This document shows, piece after piece, positions 17,904-26,503 of a DNA stretch of 64,000 nt (positions within the stretch are counted from its first letter, which is position 1; every line of letters begins with the position of its first letter). Under the pieces are notes generated by a model. It was not told the DNA's origin. It saw nothing but the letters and a program-made list of their open reading frames with translations, and ran no database searches. Source of the DNA: an uncultured Bacteroidota bacterium. Its GTDB lineage: Bacteria; Bacteroidota; Bacteroidia; Flavobacteriales; Flavobacteriaceae. Where the stretch lies: contig CACEKJ010000005.1 of NCBI GenBank assembly GCA_902560045.1, positions 1 through 64,000 on the forward strand, in the 5' to 3' direction. The position numbers and the translations under genes are program-made.

Positions 17904-19157
17904 ATGTATATTAATTTCTTACAGCTTTCACTAGAAAATGAGCTTTCAATAATGTGGATCACCGTAGCTGGATTTCTTGTATTCTTTATGCATGCAGGGT
18001 TTACTTTACTGGAGTCCGGTATGACTCAATCAAAAAATGCCGTAAATATTGCAATGAAAAACATGATGGCTATCTCCGTTGGATCGGTCATTTACTGGTT
18101 TATTGGTTATTCTCTAATGTATGGAGATACTTCAAACGGTATTTTTAGATGGTCAGGATTTTTTACAGACACTCAACCACATGATTTATTTTTTCAAACA
18201 ATGTTTGCTGCTACCTGTGCTACAATTGTTTCTGGAGCTGTTGCAGGTAGAACAAAATATAATGTCTTTGGAATATTTGCTATAATAATGACAGGTTTGA
18301 TATATCCTATTGCAGGAGGCTGGGAGTGGAATACTGACGGATGGTTAAATAGTGCTAGCTTTATGCCCGTCGAATTTATTGATCTTGCAGGTTCATCTAT
18401 TGTCCATGCTGTTGGTGGTTGGGCTGCATTAGTTGGTGCTTATATGGTGGGACCAAGGATAGGTAAATACGTTAAAGGGAAAGTAGAGGCAATCCCAGGT
18501 CATAATAAGACTTTGGCTACTTTAGGAGTTATGGCTTTATGGTTTGGATGGTTTGGCTTTAACGGAGGATCTCAATTAGCTTGGGGAGGTGATAATACTG
18601 TAGCAGCAACTACCATTGTCTTGCTTACAAACTTGTCTGCTTCAGCAGGAGCGATAGGAGCTTTACTAACCACGTGGATTTGGTACGGAAAACCAGATAT
18701 TGTTCAAACCTTAAACGGCGCACTTGCTGGACTTGTTAGTATCACTGCAGGCGCTGCAAATATGGATGCCTCTGGGGCCTTCTTTGCAGGTTTAATTGGA
18801 GGGATTTTGGTTGTTTTTTCTATTGAATTTATCGAGAAAAAATTACGAATTGATGATGCGATTGGAGCATCTTCAGTTCATGGTGTTGTTGGAGTCTGGG
18901 GTACAATCGTAATTGGTCTTTGGGGTGTTAACGGCGATACAGGAATTGGGCTTTTTAACGGTGGAGGATTTGATCAATTAATTAGTCAACTAATCGGTTC
19001 CTTGGCATATTCGATTTGGGCCATTGTTTTTGCTTTTATTTTCTTTTTTATTCTAAAAAAATCTATGGGTTTACGAGTCACAAAAGAAGAAGAAATTGCA
19101 GGATTAGATATTGCTGAACACGGAATAAGAGCTTATCCTGGTAAAAGAAATAGATAG
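17904..19157 (+). CDS. amt: ammonium transporter (Amt/MEP/Rh family)
   Basis: A 417-residue polytopic protein with about eleven membrane helices that imports ammonium. Conserved features are AGFTLLESGMTQSKNAVNI near residue 31, the pore-forming D-x-A-G-S-x-x-V-H block (DLAGSSIVHAVGGWAAL) with the twin-histidine position, ALWFGWFGFNGGS, and a second histidine in ASSVHGVVGVWG. No glnK (PII) gene follows, although amt-glnK pairing is common in bacteria. The C-terminal tail is short. The start at 17904 is preceded by a 45-base leader from the predicted -7 box; an in-frame ATG at residue 18 is an alternative. Confidence 0.93.
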   Translation: MYINFLQLSLENELSIMWITVAGFLVFFMHAGFTLLESGMTQSKNAVNIAMKNMMAISVGSVIYWFIGYSLMYGDTSNGIFRWSGFFTDTQPHDLFFQTMFAATCATIVSGAVAGRTKYNVFGIFAIIMTGLIYPIAGGWEWNTDGWLNSASFMPVEFIDLAGSSIVHAVGGWAALVGAYMVGPRIGKYVKGKVEAIPGHNKTLATLGVMALWFGWFGFNGGSQLAWGGDNTVAATTIVLLTNLSASAGAIGALLTTWIWYGKPDIVQTLNGALAGLVSITAGAANMDASGAFFAGLIGGILVVFSIEFIEKKLRIDDAIGASSVHGVVGVWGTIVIGLWGVNGDTGIGLFNGGGFDQLISQLIGSLAYSIWAIVFAFIFFFILKKSMGLRVTKEEEIAGLDIAEHGIRAYPGKRNR

Positions 19158-19183
19158 TGGAATATCTATAATTCGTGAGAAAT

Positions 19184-19202
19184 AACTTCATGCAATGAAG
19201 TT
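19184..19202. repeat. inverted repeat after amt
   Basis: Perfect 8-bp arms AACTTCAT and ATGAAGTT around a GCA loop, 26 bases after the amt stop. It is followed by a T-rich but not uniform run. It may be part of a double terminator with the hairpin at 19223. Confidence 0.55.
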
Positions 19203-19222
19203 GGTTTTTAGTTTGTTTTTTT

Positions 19223-19252
19223 AAAGGGTCCTGTGGTGGGGCCCTTTTCTTT
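19223..19252 (+). terminator. terminator after amt
   Basis: Arms AAAGGGTCC (19223-19231) and GGGCCCTTT (19239-19247), with one G-T pair, are followed by TCTTTT. This is the strongest stop signal between amt and era. Confidence 0.8.
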
Positions 19253-19275
19253 TGGATCTTGTGTAATTAATATAC

Positions 19276-19283
19276 TACCTTTG
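19276..19283 (+). promoter_or_regulatory. -7 box of era
   Basis: TACCTTTG matches TAnnTTTG and ends only 4 bases before the era ATG. With transcription normally starting about 5-7 bases after this box, the mRNA would be leaderless or nearly so. Confidence 0.5.
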
Positions 19284-19287
19284 GAAG

Positions 19288-20163
19288 ATGCATAAATCAG
19301 GCTTCATAAATATTATTGGAAATCCAAATGTTGGAAAGTCTACTCTTATGAATTGTTTTATGGGGGAAAAGTTTTCTATTATAACTTCTAAAGCTCAAAC
19401 TACAAGACATAGAATTTTAGGCATTGTAAATGGAGAAGATTTCCAATTGGTTTTTTCGGATACACCAGGAATTTTAAAGCCATCTTATGAGCTTCAAGAC
19501 TCCATGATGGATTTTGTTAAAAATGCATTGGAGGACGCTGATATAATAATTTATATGCTAGAAATTGGAGAAACATCCATAAAAAACAATCAAGTGCATA
19601 AGAAAATATTGAACGCTAAGGTTCCTACCTTTATTTTATTAAATAAGATCGATCTTTCTGATCAGAAAAGTTTAGAAGACCAAGTAATTTTATGGAAGGA
19701 ATTATACCCAAAAGCTCATATATATCCTATCTCAGCCCTTAATAATTTTAATATTGATATAGTTTTAAAACACCTAATCGAGTTAATTCCACAATCACCT
19801 CCTTATTTTCCGAAAGATCAATTGACTGACAAGCCTGAACGATTTTTTGTAAATGAAATTTTAAGAGAAAAAATCTTATTGTATTACAATAAAGAAATCC
19901 CTTATTCAGTTGAGGTGGTAACAGAAGATTTTAAAGAAGATGATAACATCATTAAAATTAAATCTGTGATTTTTGTTGAAAGAGATTCACAAAAGGGAAT
20001 TATCATAGGGCATAAGGGTAGTGCTTTAAAAAAAATTGGCACTAAAGCAAGACAGGGATTAGAAATATTTTTTGGAAAAAAAATCTATATCGAGCTACAA
20101 GTAAAAGTCAGTAAAAACTGGAGATCCAATTCAAAAGTTCTTAAAAAATTTGGTTACAAGTAA
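19288..20163 (+). CDS. era: GTPase Era
   Basis: A ribosome-assembly GTPase that binds the 3' end of 16S rRNA. The G1 motif GNPNVGKST lies at residues 11-19, with G3 SDTPGI and G4 NKID. The C-terminal KH domain includes the IIIGHKGSALKKIG GxxG-type segment. At 291 residues it has normal length. No upstream in-frame start exists that would leave room for a leader, and the next methionine lies inside the G domain. The start is therefore firm even though a -7 box abuts it. der follows 70 bases downstream with its own box. Confidence 0.96.
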   Translation: MHKSGFINIIGNPNVGKSTLMNCFMGEKFSIITSKAQTTRHRILGIVNGEDFQLVFSDTPGILKPSYELQDSMMDFVKNALEDADIIIYMLEIGETSIKNNQVHKKILNAKVPTFILLNKIDLSDQKSLEDQVILWKELYPKAHIYPISALNNFNIDIVLKHLIELIPQSPPYFPKDQLTDKPERFFVNEILREKILLYYNKEIPYSVEVVTEDFKEDDNIIKIKSVIFVERDSQKGIIIGHKGSALKKIGTKARQGLEIFFGKKIYIELQVKVSKNWRSNSKVLKKFGYK

Positions 20164-20212
20164 GTTTCACTTCTTTTAGACTAAACACTTTTTTTTAAAG
20201 TAAATTTAATCT

Positions 20213-20220
20213 TACATTTG
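20213..20220 (+). promoter_or_regulatory. -7 box of der
   Basis: TACATTTG matches TAnnTTTG and ends 13 bases before the der ATG, which gives a very short 5' leader. der may therefore be transcribed independently of era. Confidence 0.5.
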
Positions 20221-20233
20221 ATGACTTTTTGAT

Positions 20234-21535
20234 ATGAGTAATATTATTGCAATAGTGGGAAGGCCCAATGTGGGAAAATCAACTCTTTTTAACAGGTTAA
20301 TCCAAAAGAGAGAAGCTATTGTTGATTCTGTAAGTGGAGTAACCAGAGACCGTCATTACGGAAAAGGAGACTGGAACGGCAGGGATTTTTCTGTCATTGA
20401 TACAGGTGGATATGTAGTCGGAAGTGATGATGTTTTTGAGTCAGAGATAGATAATCAGGTTGAATTAGCTATCGATGAGGCTGACATAATTTTATTTATG
20501 GTTGACGTTGATTCTGGAGTTACTTCCATGGATTCAGAAATTTCAGAACTATTGAGAAAAATTGAAAAGCCAGTTTTTTTGGTAGTTAATAAAGTTGATA
20601 ATTCCTCTAGGATGAATGATATTAACGAGTTTTATTCCATGGGAATTAAAAAACTTTATCCAATTGCAAGTTCTAATGGTTTTGGAACAGGAGAATTACT
20701 CGATGATGTTGTAAAACTATTTAAAGAAGAAAAGGAAATAATTGATGATGTTCCCAAATTTGCAGTTGTAGGTAGACCAAATGCTGGAAAATCCTCCTTT
20801 ATTAATGCATTAATTGGTGAGAATAGGAACATTGTTACCGAAATTCCTGGAACTACAAGAGATTCTATCAACACCCGATATAATAGATTTGGATTTGAAT
20901 TTGATCTCATTGATACCGCGGGAATTAGAAAAAAATCTAAGGTTAAAGAAAATTTAGAATTTTACTCTGTTATGAGGAGTGTAAGAGCAATTGAAAATTG
21001 CGATGTTTGTATATTACTTTTTGATGTAAGTAGAGGTTTTGACGCTCAGGTAAAAAGTATTTTTTGGCTTTGTGAAAGAAATAAAAAAGGAATTGTATTA
21101 ATAGCTAATAAATGGGACTTAATTGAAAAAAATACAAATTCAACAAAACAATATGAAACAATAATAAAGAAAGAAATAGAGCCTTTCACAAATGTTAAAA
21201 TAATTTTTGTTTCAACTTTAAATAAGCAAAGAATTCATAAAGCTATAGAAACTGCTGTTGATGTTTTTAAAGGAAGATCACTCAAGATTAAAACTAGGAA
21301 GCTTAATGATATTTTATTGCCGATAATATCAGCTTATCCTCCACCATCAATCAAAGGAAAATATGTGAAAATTAAGTTTATAACACAACTTCCAACTCAC
21401 TATCCACAGTTTGCATTTTTCTGCAATTTACCTCAATATGTCAAGGAGCCCTATAAGAGATTTTTAGAAAATAAAATCAGAGAAAATTTTGATTTTGAGG
21501 GAGTTCCAATTACAATTTTTATGAGAAAAAAATAA
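20234..21535 (+). CDS. der: GTPase Der (EngA)
   Basis: An essential double-GTPase for 50S subunit assembly. The two G domains are clear: GRPNVGKST at residues 8-16 and GRPNAGKSS at 180-188. DTGGY and DTAGIRKKSKV serve as switch II motifs, with NKVD and NKWD as G4. A C-terminal KH-like domain spans about residues 345-433. Total length is 433 residues, as expected. It is convergent with the MerR gene, whose stop begins 1 base past the der stop. Confidence 0.97.
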   Translation: MSNIIAIVGRPNVGKSTLFNRLIQKREAIVDSVSGVTRDRHYGKGDWNGRDFSVIDTGGYVVGSDDVFESEIDNQVELAIDEADIILFMVDVDSGVTSMDSEISELLRKIEKPVFLVVNKVDNSSRMNDINEFYSMGIKKLYPIASSNGFGTGELLDDVVKLFKEEKEIIDDVPKFAVVGRPNAGKSSFINALIGENRNIVTEIPGTTRDSINTRYNRFGFEFDLIDTAGIRKKSKVKENLEFYSVMRSVRAIENCDVCILLFDVSRGFDAQVKSIFWLCERNKKGIVLIANKWDLIEKNTNSTKQYETIIKKEIEPFTNVKIIFVSTLNKQRIHKAIETAVDVFKGRSLKIKTRKLNDILLPIISAYPPPSIKGKYVKIKFITQLPTHYPQFAFFCNLPQYVKEPYKRFLENKIRENFDFEGVPITIFMRKK

Positions 21536-21536
21536 T

Positions 21537-21863
21537 TTATAATTGGTCTCTAAATTCAATCAGTTTCGTTTTAATAAAATTTAGCTTGGTAATAATTTCT
21601 AACCTTCCTAATGACTTTTTATTATTCTTAATATAGTCTTTGGCTCCCTGAATTGTGTATCCTTTCTCTTTAAGTAAAAAGTATATTTTATTAAAATTTT
21701 CAATGTCTTTTGATGTAAACTTTCTGTTACCTCTAGAATTTTTTTTTGGATTTAGAATCTTAAATTCTTGTTCCCAAAAACGAATTAATGAAGTTTTTAC
21801 TTGAAATTTTGATGCAACTTCACCAATCGAATAGTATCTTTTTTCCGGGAGGTCAATTTTCAT
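21537..21863 (-). CDS. small MerR-family transcriptional regulator
   Basis: A 108-residue protein consisting almost only of the winged-helix MerR DNA-binding domain. It contains YYSIGEVASKFQVKTSLIRFWEQEF at residues 10-34, then the wing NSRGNRKFTSKDIENFNKIYFLLKEKGYTIQGAK. The long dimerisation helix and effector-binding domain of classical MerR proteins are nearly absent. The ATG overlaps the stop of the upstream M23 peptidase gene by one base (TAATG), which implies translational coupling. Regulation of envelope or cell-division genes would be a guess. Confidence 0.88.
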   Translation of the reverse strand: MKIDLPEKRYYSIGEVASKFQVKTSLIRFWEQEFKILNPKKNSRGNRKFTSKDIENFNKIYFLLKEKGYTIQGAKDYIKNNKKSLGRLEIITKLNFIKTKLIEFRDQL

Positions 21864-22834
21864 TAATCTAATGATTGATTAACTACAGAGGCTTGTTGTA
21901 ACAATTGATCGTATTCTTTTGCTGTTAAGTTTCCGTAATAAAAATTTATAGGATTTATTTTTACTTTGTCCTTAAAAATCTCATAATGTAAATGAGGGGC
22001 ACTAGATCTTCCTGTGTTACCAACATATCCGATCAAATCTCCTCTTTTAACACGCTGATATCTTTTTACATTAAACTTATACAAATGAGCATAAAGGCTG
22101 GTGTATCCGTAACCATGATCTATCCTTATGTGATTACCATATCCTGATGACCTATTATCTGCACGAGTTACAACTCCATCCCCTGATGCATAAACTGGTG
22201 TCCCCTGCGGCGCTGTAAAATCAATTCCATAATGAAACTTTTTTGCCTTTGTAAAAGGGTCAATTCTTTTACCAAATCCTGAAGCAATTCTCGTTAAGTC
22301 ATCGTTGTTGACAGGTTGAATAGCAGGAATTGACTTTAAAAGTTTTTCTTTGTCTTCTGCAAGTTTTGCTATTTCATCTAGCGATTTAGACTGAATTGTT
22401 AATCTCTTCTGTATAACATCAATCTTTTTATTACTTTCTATAATTACATCCGAATATTCAAATCCATCAAATTTATTATATCTGTTTACCCCTCCAATAC
22501 CTGCTTTTCTTTTATCTTCACTTATAGGATTTGCTTCGAAATAAATTCTGTATATAGAATTATCTCTTTCTTCGATATTTTCTAAAACACTTTCAATATT
22601 TTCCATTTTTTTATCTAATTGAGAATATTGAAACTTCATATTATCTAACTCTCTATTTAATGATCTTTCCTGTGGAGATTGAAAATACTGACTACCTATA
22701 AATATGAACAGAAATCCAAAAAGAGATGAACCGATTAAAAATATAAGTACATTTTTAAGTACAGTTTTTTTGCTCGTTTTAATTTTTTTAAACGAGAGAG
22801 ACTCAGAATCGTAATAATATTTTACTTTAGACAT
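21863..22834 (-). CDS. M23 family metallopeptidase (LytM-type), membrane anchored
   Basis: A 323-residue protein with a cytoplasmic N-terminus, one membrane helix (about residues 26-48, VLIFLIGSSLFGFLFIFIG) and a coiled-coil region. The C-terminal peptidase M23 domain lies at about residues 190-300. Zinc-site motifs are present: HYGIDFTAPQGTPV (H-x(3)-D), SLYAHL and HLHYEIF. It probably cleaves peptidoglycan cross-bridges or activates amidases in the periplasm. It is paired with a MerR gene by a one-base overlap and is divergent from alaS. Confidence 0.9.
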   Translation of the reverse strand: MSKVKYYYDSESLSFKKIKTSKKTVLKNVLIFLIGSSLFGFLFIFIGSQYFQSPQERSLNRELDNMKFQYSQLDKKMENIESVLENIEERDNSIYRIYFEANPISEDKRKAGIGGVNRYNKFDGFEYSDVIIESNKKIDVIQKRLTIQSKSLDEIAKLAEDKEKLLKSIPAIQPVNNDDLTRIASGFGKRIDPFTKAKKFHYGIDFTAPQGTPVYASGDGVVTRADNRSSGYGNHIRIDHGYGYTSLYAHLYKFNVKRYQRVKRGDLIGYVGNTGRSSAPHLHYEIFKDKVKINPINFYYGNLTAKEYDQLLQQASVVNQSLD

Positions 22835-22845
22835 TATTAAAATTA

Positions 22846-22853
22846 TATCTTTG
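22846..22853 (+). promoter_or_regulatory. -7 box of alaS
   Basis: TATCTTTG matches TAnnTTTG. Transcription would begin near 22860, giving a leader of about 75 bases before the alaS ATG. No -33 TTG is visible at normal spacing. Confidence 0.45.
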
Positions 22854-22861
22854 TATAGTGT

Positions 22862-22878
22862 TGTTTATCTGATAAACA
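22862..22878. repeat. 17-bp palindrome between divergent promoters
   Basis: TGTTTATC-T-GATAAACA is a perfect inverted repeat with a single central base. It lies between the alaS -7 box (ending 22853) and the peptidase -7 box (beginning 22885 on the plus strand), so it would cover both predicted start sites. It could be an operator or simply a chance AT-rich palindrome. Confidence 0.5.
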
Positions 22879-22884
22879 CAAATG

Positions 22885-22892
22885 CAAATATA
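22885..22892 (-). promoter_or_regulatory. -7 box of the M23 peptidase-merR unit
   Basis: The minus-strand sequence is TATATTTG, an exact TAnnTTTG match. Transcription would begin near 22879 and give a leader of about 45 bases. Its direction is opposite to, and its product overlaps, the alaS leader. Confidence 0.45.
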
Positions 22893-22935
22893 ACAATACT
22901 TTTTTTGTTGAATAATAACAGATAATAAGCGTTAA

Positions 22936-25560
22936 ATGAACTCAAATGAAGTTAGAAAGAGGTTCTTAGATTTTTTTAAGAAAAAAAATCATAAAATTGG
23001 CAAATCATCTCCAATGGTTTCGAAGAATGATCCCTCTTTAATGTTTATTAATTCTGGAATGGCCCCTTTCAAGGATTATTTTTTAAATCAAGAAAATCCT
23101 AAGGACAAAAGAGTTGCCAACTCCCAAAAATGCCTGCGAGTTTCTGGAAAACACAATGATTTAGAAGAAGTTGGACATGATACTTATCATCACACCTTCT
23201 TTGAAATGTTGGGAAATTGGAGTTTTGGAGATTATTTCAAAGAAGATGCAATCAATTGGTCATGGGAACTGTTAACAAAAGAGTTTGGAATTAATCCTGA
23301 TGATTTATATGTTACTGTTTTTACAGGTTCAAAGGAGGATGGTGTATCTGAGGATACTGAAGCAATCAAGATATGGAATAAAATAATTGATAAAGACAGA
23401 ATTATTCTTTGTGGTAAAAAAGATAATTTTTGGGAAATGGGTGATCAAGGTCCTTGTGGCCCCTGCAGTGAAATTCATGTTGATTTAAGAAGTGAAGTTG
23501 AAAAAAGTAAAGTTCCTGCTCAAAGTTTAATAAATAAAGACAATCCTTTGGTTATTGAGTTGTGGAATCTTGTATTTATTGAGTTTAACAGAAAAGCAAG
23601 TGGTAAATTGGAAGATCTACCAAAAAAACATATTGATACTGGAATGGGGCTTGAGAGACTCTGTATGGTTCTTCAAAATGTAAAATCAAATTACGACACT
23701 GATATATTTAAAACTGTTATTGATGAAATTCAGCAAACAACAGGTATTAACTACGGAAAGAATGAAGATGTAGATATTGCTATGAGGGTAATTTCTGATC
23801 ATCTAAGAGCTGTTTCATTCTCAATTGCTGATGGTCAATTACCTAGTAATTCAGGTGCAGGATACGTAATCAGAAGAATTTTGAGAAGAGCGATAAGATA
23901 CAGTTTTACATTTCTTGATATTAAAGAACCATTCCTTTATAAATTATTTACTTCCATTTTAATAAAAATGGGTGATTTTTACCCTGAACTTAATAATCAA
24001 AAAACTTTAATTCAAAATGTTATAAAAGAAGAAGAAAATTCTTTTTTGAGGACTTTAGATCAAGGTTTAGTTTTATTAGATGAAATAATCGCCTCCTCAA
24101 AAAGTAAGTTAGTCTCTGGAAAAAAAGCTTTTGAATTATATGACACTTATGGCTTCCCTGTTGACTTAACCAGTCTTATTTTACAAGAAAAGGGTTTTGA
24201 GTTAGACAGTAAATCATTTGATGAAGAACTTGATAAACAAAAAGATAGATCCAGAAAAGCTAGTGAAGTTTCCTTTGATGATTGGGTAGTTTTGATTGAT
24301 GATCCAGTTCAGGAATTCATCGGTTATGATTCATTGGAATCAAATATAAAAATCGTTAAATACAGAAAAATTAATTCTAAAAAAGATGGGATTATCTTTC
24401 AACTAGTTTTTAATCTTACTCCTTTTTATTCAGAATCTGGCGGTCAAGTTGGTGATATTGGTTTTATAGAATCTAATGATGGAGATGTTGTTCATATTAT
24501 AGATACCGTCAAAGAAGGAAACTTAACCGTGCACATTACTAAAAACCTACCAAAGAAAGTTGACCAAATTTTTAGAGCTGTTGTTGATAATAAAAATAGA
24601 TTTAAAATTCAATGCAATCATACCGCAACTCATTTATTACATCAAGCATTACAACAGATTTTAGGAGATCATGTTGAGCAAAAAGGAAGTAGGGTTAGTT
24701 CAGAAAGTTTAAGATTTGATTTTTCTCACTTTTCTAAACTTGATGGAAATGATATTTTAAAAGTTGAAAATTTTGTGAATTCAAGAATCGAAAACTCTAT
24801 TGAACTAGAAGAAAATCGAAACATTCCTCTAAAAGAAGCTTTAGATAGAGGTGCTACAGGTTTATTCGGAGAAAAATACGGAGATGTTGTTAGAACAATA
24901 AAATTTGGAAATTCTTACGAGTTATGCGGGGGTACACATGCTAGTAACACCTCTGAATTATGGCAATTTAAAATAATTAACGAAGGAGCTATTGCATCAG
25001 GCATTAGAAGAGTTGAAGCAATTACTTATGATTCTGTCAAGAATTTTTATAATTCAAAAGTTCAAGAATATAACCAGATTAAAACGTTACTTAAAAACCC
25101 AAAAAATTTGCTTGAATCTGTGAATTCTTTAACCAAAGAAAATTTATTGTTAAAAAAAGAAATAGAGGTTTTAAATAACGAAAAAGTTAAAACAATAAAG
25201 AATAACATAATTACGGATCTAAAAAGCCTTTCTGAAGTAAAAACTTATTGTTCATTAATCGAATTAAAACCAGCTAAAATTAAAGATTTATGCTTTTCTA
25301 TTGGTGCTGAAATTGACAATGTATTTTTAATATTGGTTTCTCAAGAAAATGACAAAGTATATTGTTCATGCTATATTTCAAAAAACTTAGTATCTGAGAG
25401 GGCTTTAAATGCTTCAGAAATAGTTGCCAAGCTCGGAGTGGTTATTAATGGTAGAGGAGGAGGGCAGCCTTTCTACGCTAGTTGTGCTGGAGATAACACT
25501 GATGCATTAGATAAATTAATTCTAGCAGCCTCAGAAATCCAAAAGCAATTAATTTCTTAA
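22936..25560 (+). CDS. alaS: alanyl-tRNA synthetase
   Basis: Charges tRNA-Ala. The class II catalytic domain occupies roughly residues 1-400, with RFLDFFKKKNHKI, SSPMVSKNDPSLMFINSGM, and motif 2 around RVANSQKCLR. The editing domain has its zinc ligands H562, H566, C664 and H668 (HTATHLLH and CGGTH). The C-terminal C-Ala/DHHA1 module ends with NGRGGGQPFYASCAG. At 874 residues it is full length. The dehydratase gene starts 1 base after the alaS stop. Confidence 0.97.
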   Translation: MNSNEVRKRFLDFFKKKNHKIGKSSPMVSKNDPSLMFINSGMAPFKDYFLNQENPKDKRVANSQKCLRVSGKHNDLEEVGHDTYHHTFFEMLGNWSFGDYFKEDAINWSWELLTKEFGINPDDLYVTVFTGSKEDGVSEDTEAIKIWNKIIDKDRIILCGKKDNFWEMGDQGPCGPCSEIHVDLRSEVEKSKVPAQSLINKDNPLVIELWNLVFIEFNRKASGKLEDLPKKHIDTGMGLERLCMVLQNVKSNYDTDIFKTVIDEIQQTTGINYGKNEDVDIAMRVISDHLRAVSFSIADGQLPSNSGAGYVIRRILRRAIRYSFTFLDIKEPFLYKLFTSILIKMGDFYPELNNQKTLIQNVIKEEENSFLRTLDQGLVLLDEIIASSKSKLVSGKKAFELYDTYGFPVDLTSLILQEKGFELDSKSFDEELDKQKDRSRKASEVSFDDWVVLIDDPVQEFIGYDSLESNIKIVKYRKINSKKDGIIFQLVFNLTPFYSESGGQVGDIGFIESNDGDVVHIIDTVKEGNLTVHITKNLPKKVDQIFRAVVDNKNRFKIQCNHTATHLLHQALQQILGDHVEQKGSRVSSESLRFDFSHFSKLDGNDILKVENFVNSRIENSIELEENRNIPLKEALDRGATGLFGEKYGDVVRTIKFGNSYELCGGTHASNTSELWQFKIINEGAIASGIRRVEAITYDSVKNFYNSKVQEYNQIKTLLKNPKNLLESVNSLTKENLLLKKEIEVLNNEKVKTIKNNIITDLKSLSEVKTYCSLIELKPAKIKDLCFSIGAEIDNVFLILVSQENDKVYCSCYISKNLVSERALNASEIVAKLGVVINGRGGGQPFYASCAGDNTDALDKLILAASEIQKQLIS

Positions 25561-25561
25561 A

Positions 25562-26503
25562 ATGAATTTTTCTCAACAAAATATTTCTGATGTTAGAAAT
25601 GACATTAGTAAATATGTTATTCGAACTCCAGTACTAAGATTTGATTTTATCGACAGTTTGTGTGGTTGTAATGTTTTTTTTAAATGTGAAAACTTTCAGT
25701 ATACAGGATCATTCAAATACAGAGCAGCTATAAATGCAATTAAAAATATTCCTCCACAATTTAAGAACAGAGGCGTAATAACTCACTCCTCAGGAAACTT
25801 TGCTCATGCACTTTCTAAAGCATCAAAAGAATTAAATATTCCTTGCCATATTGTAATGCCAAGTAATACACCTAAGTTTAAAAAGTCTGCCGTTCAATAT
25901 TATACAAAGGACATAATTGAGTGTGAACCTAATTTAAAATCAAGAGAATTAACAACAAGTAAAATATTAAACGAAAAAAGATTATACTTCATTCATCCGT
26001 CAAACAACATGGATGTTATATTAGGCAATTCAACATGTGCTTTAGAGTTAATTGAAGACTATCAAAATCTTGATTATGTTTTCTCCCCAATAGGAGGCGG
26101 TGGCTTGATCGCAGGAACCGCTATTGCAATAAAAAATTTCACTAATAATTGTAAAATTATTGGAGCAGAGCCATCCAATGTTGATGATGCATATCGATCT
26201 TTAATATCCGGAAAAATAGAAACCAATAGAACAACAGATACTGTCGCTGACGGACTGAGAACAAATCTTGGAACAATAAACTTTCCTATAATACAACAAC
26301 ACGTAAAAGAAATATTATTAGTTTCTGAAAAAGAAATTATTGAATCCTTAAATATTATATTAAATAACCTAAAACTAGTTGTTGAGCCCTCAAGCTCTGT
26401 TGTACTTGCGGCCTTAATAAAGAATAAATCAAAATTTAAAAATAAAAATATTGGACTTATAATGTGTGGTGGTAATATTGATTTTGATAATCTAAAATTT
26501 TAG
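25562..26503 (+). CDS. PLP-dependent threonine/serine dehydratase-like enzyme
   Basis: A fold type II PLP enzyme of the threonine ammonia-lyase/serine racemase group. The Schiff-base lysine is K52 in GSFKYRAA. SSGNFAHAL binds the substrate carboxylate, and GGGGLIAG cradles the PLP phosphate. The serine/threonine dehydratase end motif MCGGN is present. At 313 residues it lacks the C-terminal ACT domain of the biosynthetic IlvA enzyme. It therefore resembles catabolic threonine dehydratase or serine racemase, and which reaction it performs cannot be decided by eye. It is coupled to alaS by a one-base gap and overlaps the convergent glycosyltransferase gene by 12 bases. Confidence 0.85.
   Translation: MNFSQQNISDVRNDISKYVIRTPVLRFDFIDSLCGCNVFFKCENFQYTGSFKYRAAINAIKNIPPQFKNRGVITHSSGNFAHALSKASKELNIPCHIVMPSNTPKFKKSAVQYYTKDIIECEPNLKSRELTTSKILNEKRLYFIHPSNNMDVILGNSTCALELIEDYQNLDYVFSPIGGGGLIAGTAIAIKNFTNNCKIIGAEPSNVDDAYRSLISGKIETNRTTDTVADGLRTNLGTINFPIIQQHVKEILLVSEKEIIESLNIILNNLKLVVEPSSSVVLAALIKNKSKFKNKNIGLIMCGGNIDFDNLKF

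Noticed and set aside
22854-22935. T-box-like leader before alaS
   Set aside because: The leader is about 75 bases, lacks a T-box consensus, and T-boxes are not typical of this phylum. The palindrome is better read as an operator candidate.
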